Origin: Closterium sp. Naga37s-1
Lineage: Eukaryota; Streptophyta; Zygnematophyceae; Desmidiales; Closteriaceae
NCBI GenBank assembly: GCA_947471745.1
Contig: CANJKZ010000013.1
Coordinates: forward strand, 372,001-436,000
Reading direction: 5' to 3'
Length of the DNA: 64,000 bases
Translations under genes and position numbers: made by a program
Part shown: piece by piece, positions 63,209 through 64,000 of the stretch
Position numbering within the stretch: the first letter of the stretch is position 1
Layout: every line of letters starts with the position of its first letter
Notes under the pieces: generated by a model
Databases searched by the model: none
Told to the model about the DNA's origin: nothing
What the model saw: the letters and a program-made list of their open reading frames with translations, nothing else

Positions 63209-64000
63209 CTAGAGATCCCACAGGGTGAACTCCGAAAGCTGCTGAAACGCCCCGGCGCCAGGCCCCTCATAGGAGTCCAGGCAACCCTGGGCTGTAGCCG
63301 CTACAGCCGGCACGGCGTCATCCATCATGGCTACGCCATCGCAGAAGCCAGTATGATTGCCCAACATGAGCATGCGTCCATGCTCCATCGCCAGCTCGCT
63401 TTCATACTCCTCCATCATCCCCATGTCAGTCATCACCGGCATATCCATTCCCATCCCCATCATCATCAGGTCGGTTTGGGGTGTCTCCTGCAGCAGCGAA
63501 GGCATGCAGTCCAGCTCGCAATCGCCGTCCAGCCAGAAGGAGAATGCGGAGCGAGCGGTGGAGCCATCCACGTCAGCATCAGCGTCGGGACCTGCAATGC
63601 TGCCCTCTAGAATCGACTGCAGGCTGTCGTCGCCGTCGTCGCTACCAGAGAAGCTATTGCAAGGCCTGGTGCTCTTCTCACTGCCCGATTCACTGCTCTT
63701 CCCCCCATCCACTCCAGCAAGCAGCGGCTTCAATGCCGCTTCCAGGTCGCTCTTCTGCAACCCCCCAGCATCGCTCTCCACCGCTCCAGACTCCTCTGCA
63801 CCATCACCAACCGGCTCCTCGACCCACTCTCCAGCCACGAACCTTCTAGCAGCCGCCCCACCAGTCACCTCCACCATTCCCCCCACGCCCTCCACAGCCT
63901 TAAGCACCGCTGCCAGCTCAGCAATGGCGTCCTCCGCGCCCTGCCACGTGGCGCACCCACGGGCCGCCGCCAGCAGCGCGTCGGCTGTAGCGGCCGGCAT
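63209..64000 (-). CDS. C-terminal part of an acidic Met-rich protein, possible transcription factor, cut by window edge
   Basis: 263 codons are visible. The ATG at the very edge may be internal. The sequence has an alanine-rich helix-like start (ATADALLAAARGCATWQGAE), an acidic Ser/Asp region (GSDDGDDSLQSILEG, SFWLDGDCELDCMPSLL), a methionine-rich stretch with repeated MGM/MMM, and the ending FTLWDL. Acidic regions with a Leu-Trp end are common in the activation domains of AP2/ERF (DREB-like) factors, which is my best guess. The DNA-binding domain would lie beyond the right edge. No known motif proves the family. Confidence 0.55.
   Translation of the reverse strand: MPAATADALLAAARGCATWQGAEDAIAELAAVLKAVEGVGGMVEVTGGAAARRFVAGEWVEEPVGDGAEESGAVESDAGGLQKSDLEAALKPLLAGVDGGKSSESGSEKSTRPCNSFSGSDDGDDSLQSILEGSIAGPDADADVDGSTARSAFSFWLDGDCELDCMPSLLQETPQTDLMMMGMGMDMPVMTDMGMMEEYESELAMEHGRMLMLGNHTGFCDGVAMMDDAVPAVAATAQGCLDSYEGPGAGAFQQLSEFTLWDL

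Overview
The window looks like nuclear DNA of a green plant of the streptophyte lineage, most likely a streptophyte alga or an early land plant. The evidence is a TOPLESS-type corepressor, a LONESOME HIGHWAY-type bHLH factor, a multi-exon eukaryotic CTP synthase with plant-like sequence, and Ty1/copia and chromodomain Ty3/gypsy retrotransposons primed by initiator Met-tRNA. Introns are GT-AG and many hold long microsatellites or minisatellites. The species cannot be read from the sequence. All exon boundaries were worked out by hand from reading frame, splice sites and remembered family sequences, so an occasional boundary may be off by a base or two.

Layout. 1-7553 (minus): the 5' two thirds of a TOPLESS gene (15 exons in view; the rest lies beyond the left edge), unusual for many tandem partial copies of its own exons. 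7554-13129: no recognisable gene, mainly simple repeats and minisatellites. 13135-39845: a block of four LTR retrotransposons. Copia A (13135-27663, plus, decayed) contains copia B (14455-22017, plus, intact, identical LTRs). Copia C (27910-39845, minus, decayed, without gag) contains gypsy D (31448-36330, plus, chromodomain, with part of reverse transcriptase and RNase H deleted). All four have a perfect 5-bp target duplication. A 72-bp poly(A)-tailed retroposed fragment with an 11-bp target duplication sits inside A.

40686-58337: three complete host genes: SDH2 (succinate dehydrogenase iron-sulfur subunit, plus, 2 exons), an LHW-like bHLH gene (minus, 10 exons, convergent with SDH2), and CTP synthase (plus, 19 exons, 558 aa). 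CTP synthase has the same kind of internal partial exon duplications as TOPLESS, plus two large tandem arrays with repeat periods divisible by three inside introns. 58983-60824 (minus) is a protein of unknown family with an EAR-type motif and a long alanine run. 63209-64000 (minus) is the C-terminal part of an acidic, Met-rich, probable transcription factor that runs off the right edge.

Functionally the host genes are unrelated housekeeping (SDH2, CTP synthase) and transcriptional control genes. TOPLESS binds EAR motifs, so the EAR-motif protein is a possible partner, but nothing here shows a direct link. The most unusual signal is the recurrence of short tandem duplications across exon-intron junctions in two unrelated genes. 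In CTP synthase several of these have palindromes of the form GAG-N-CTC at the copy junctions.
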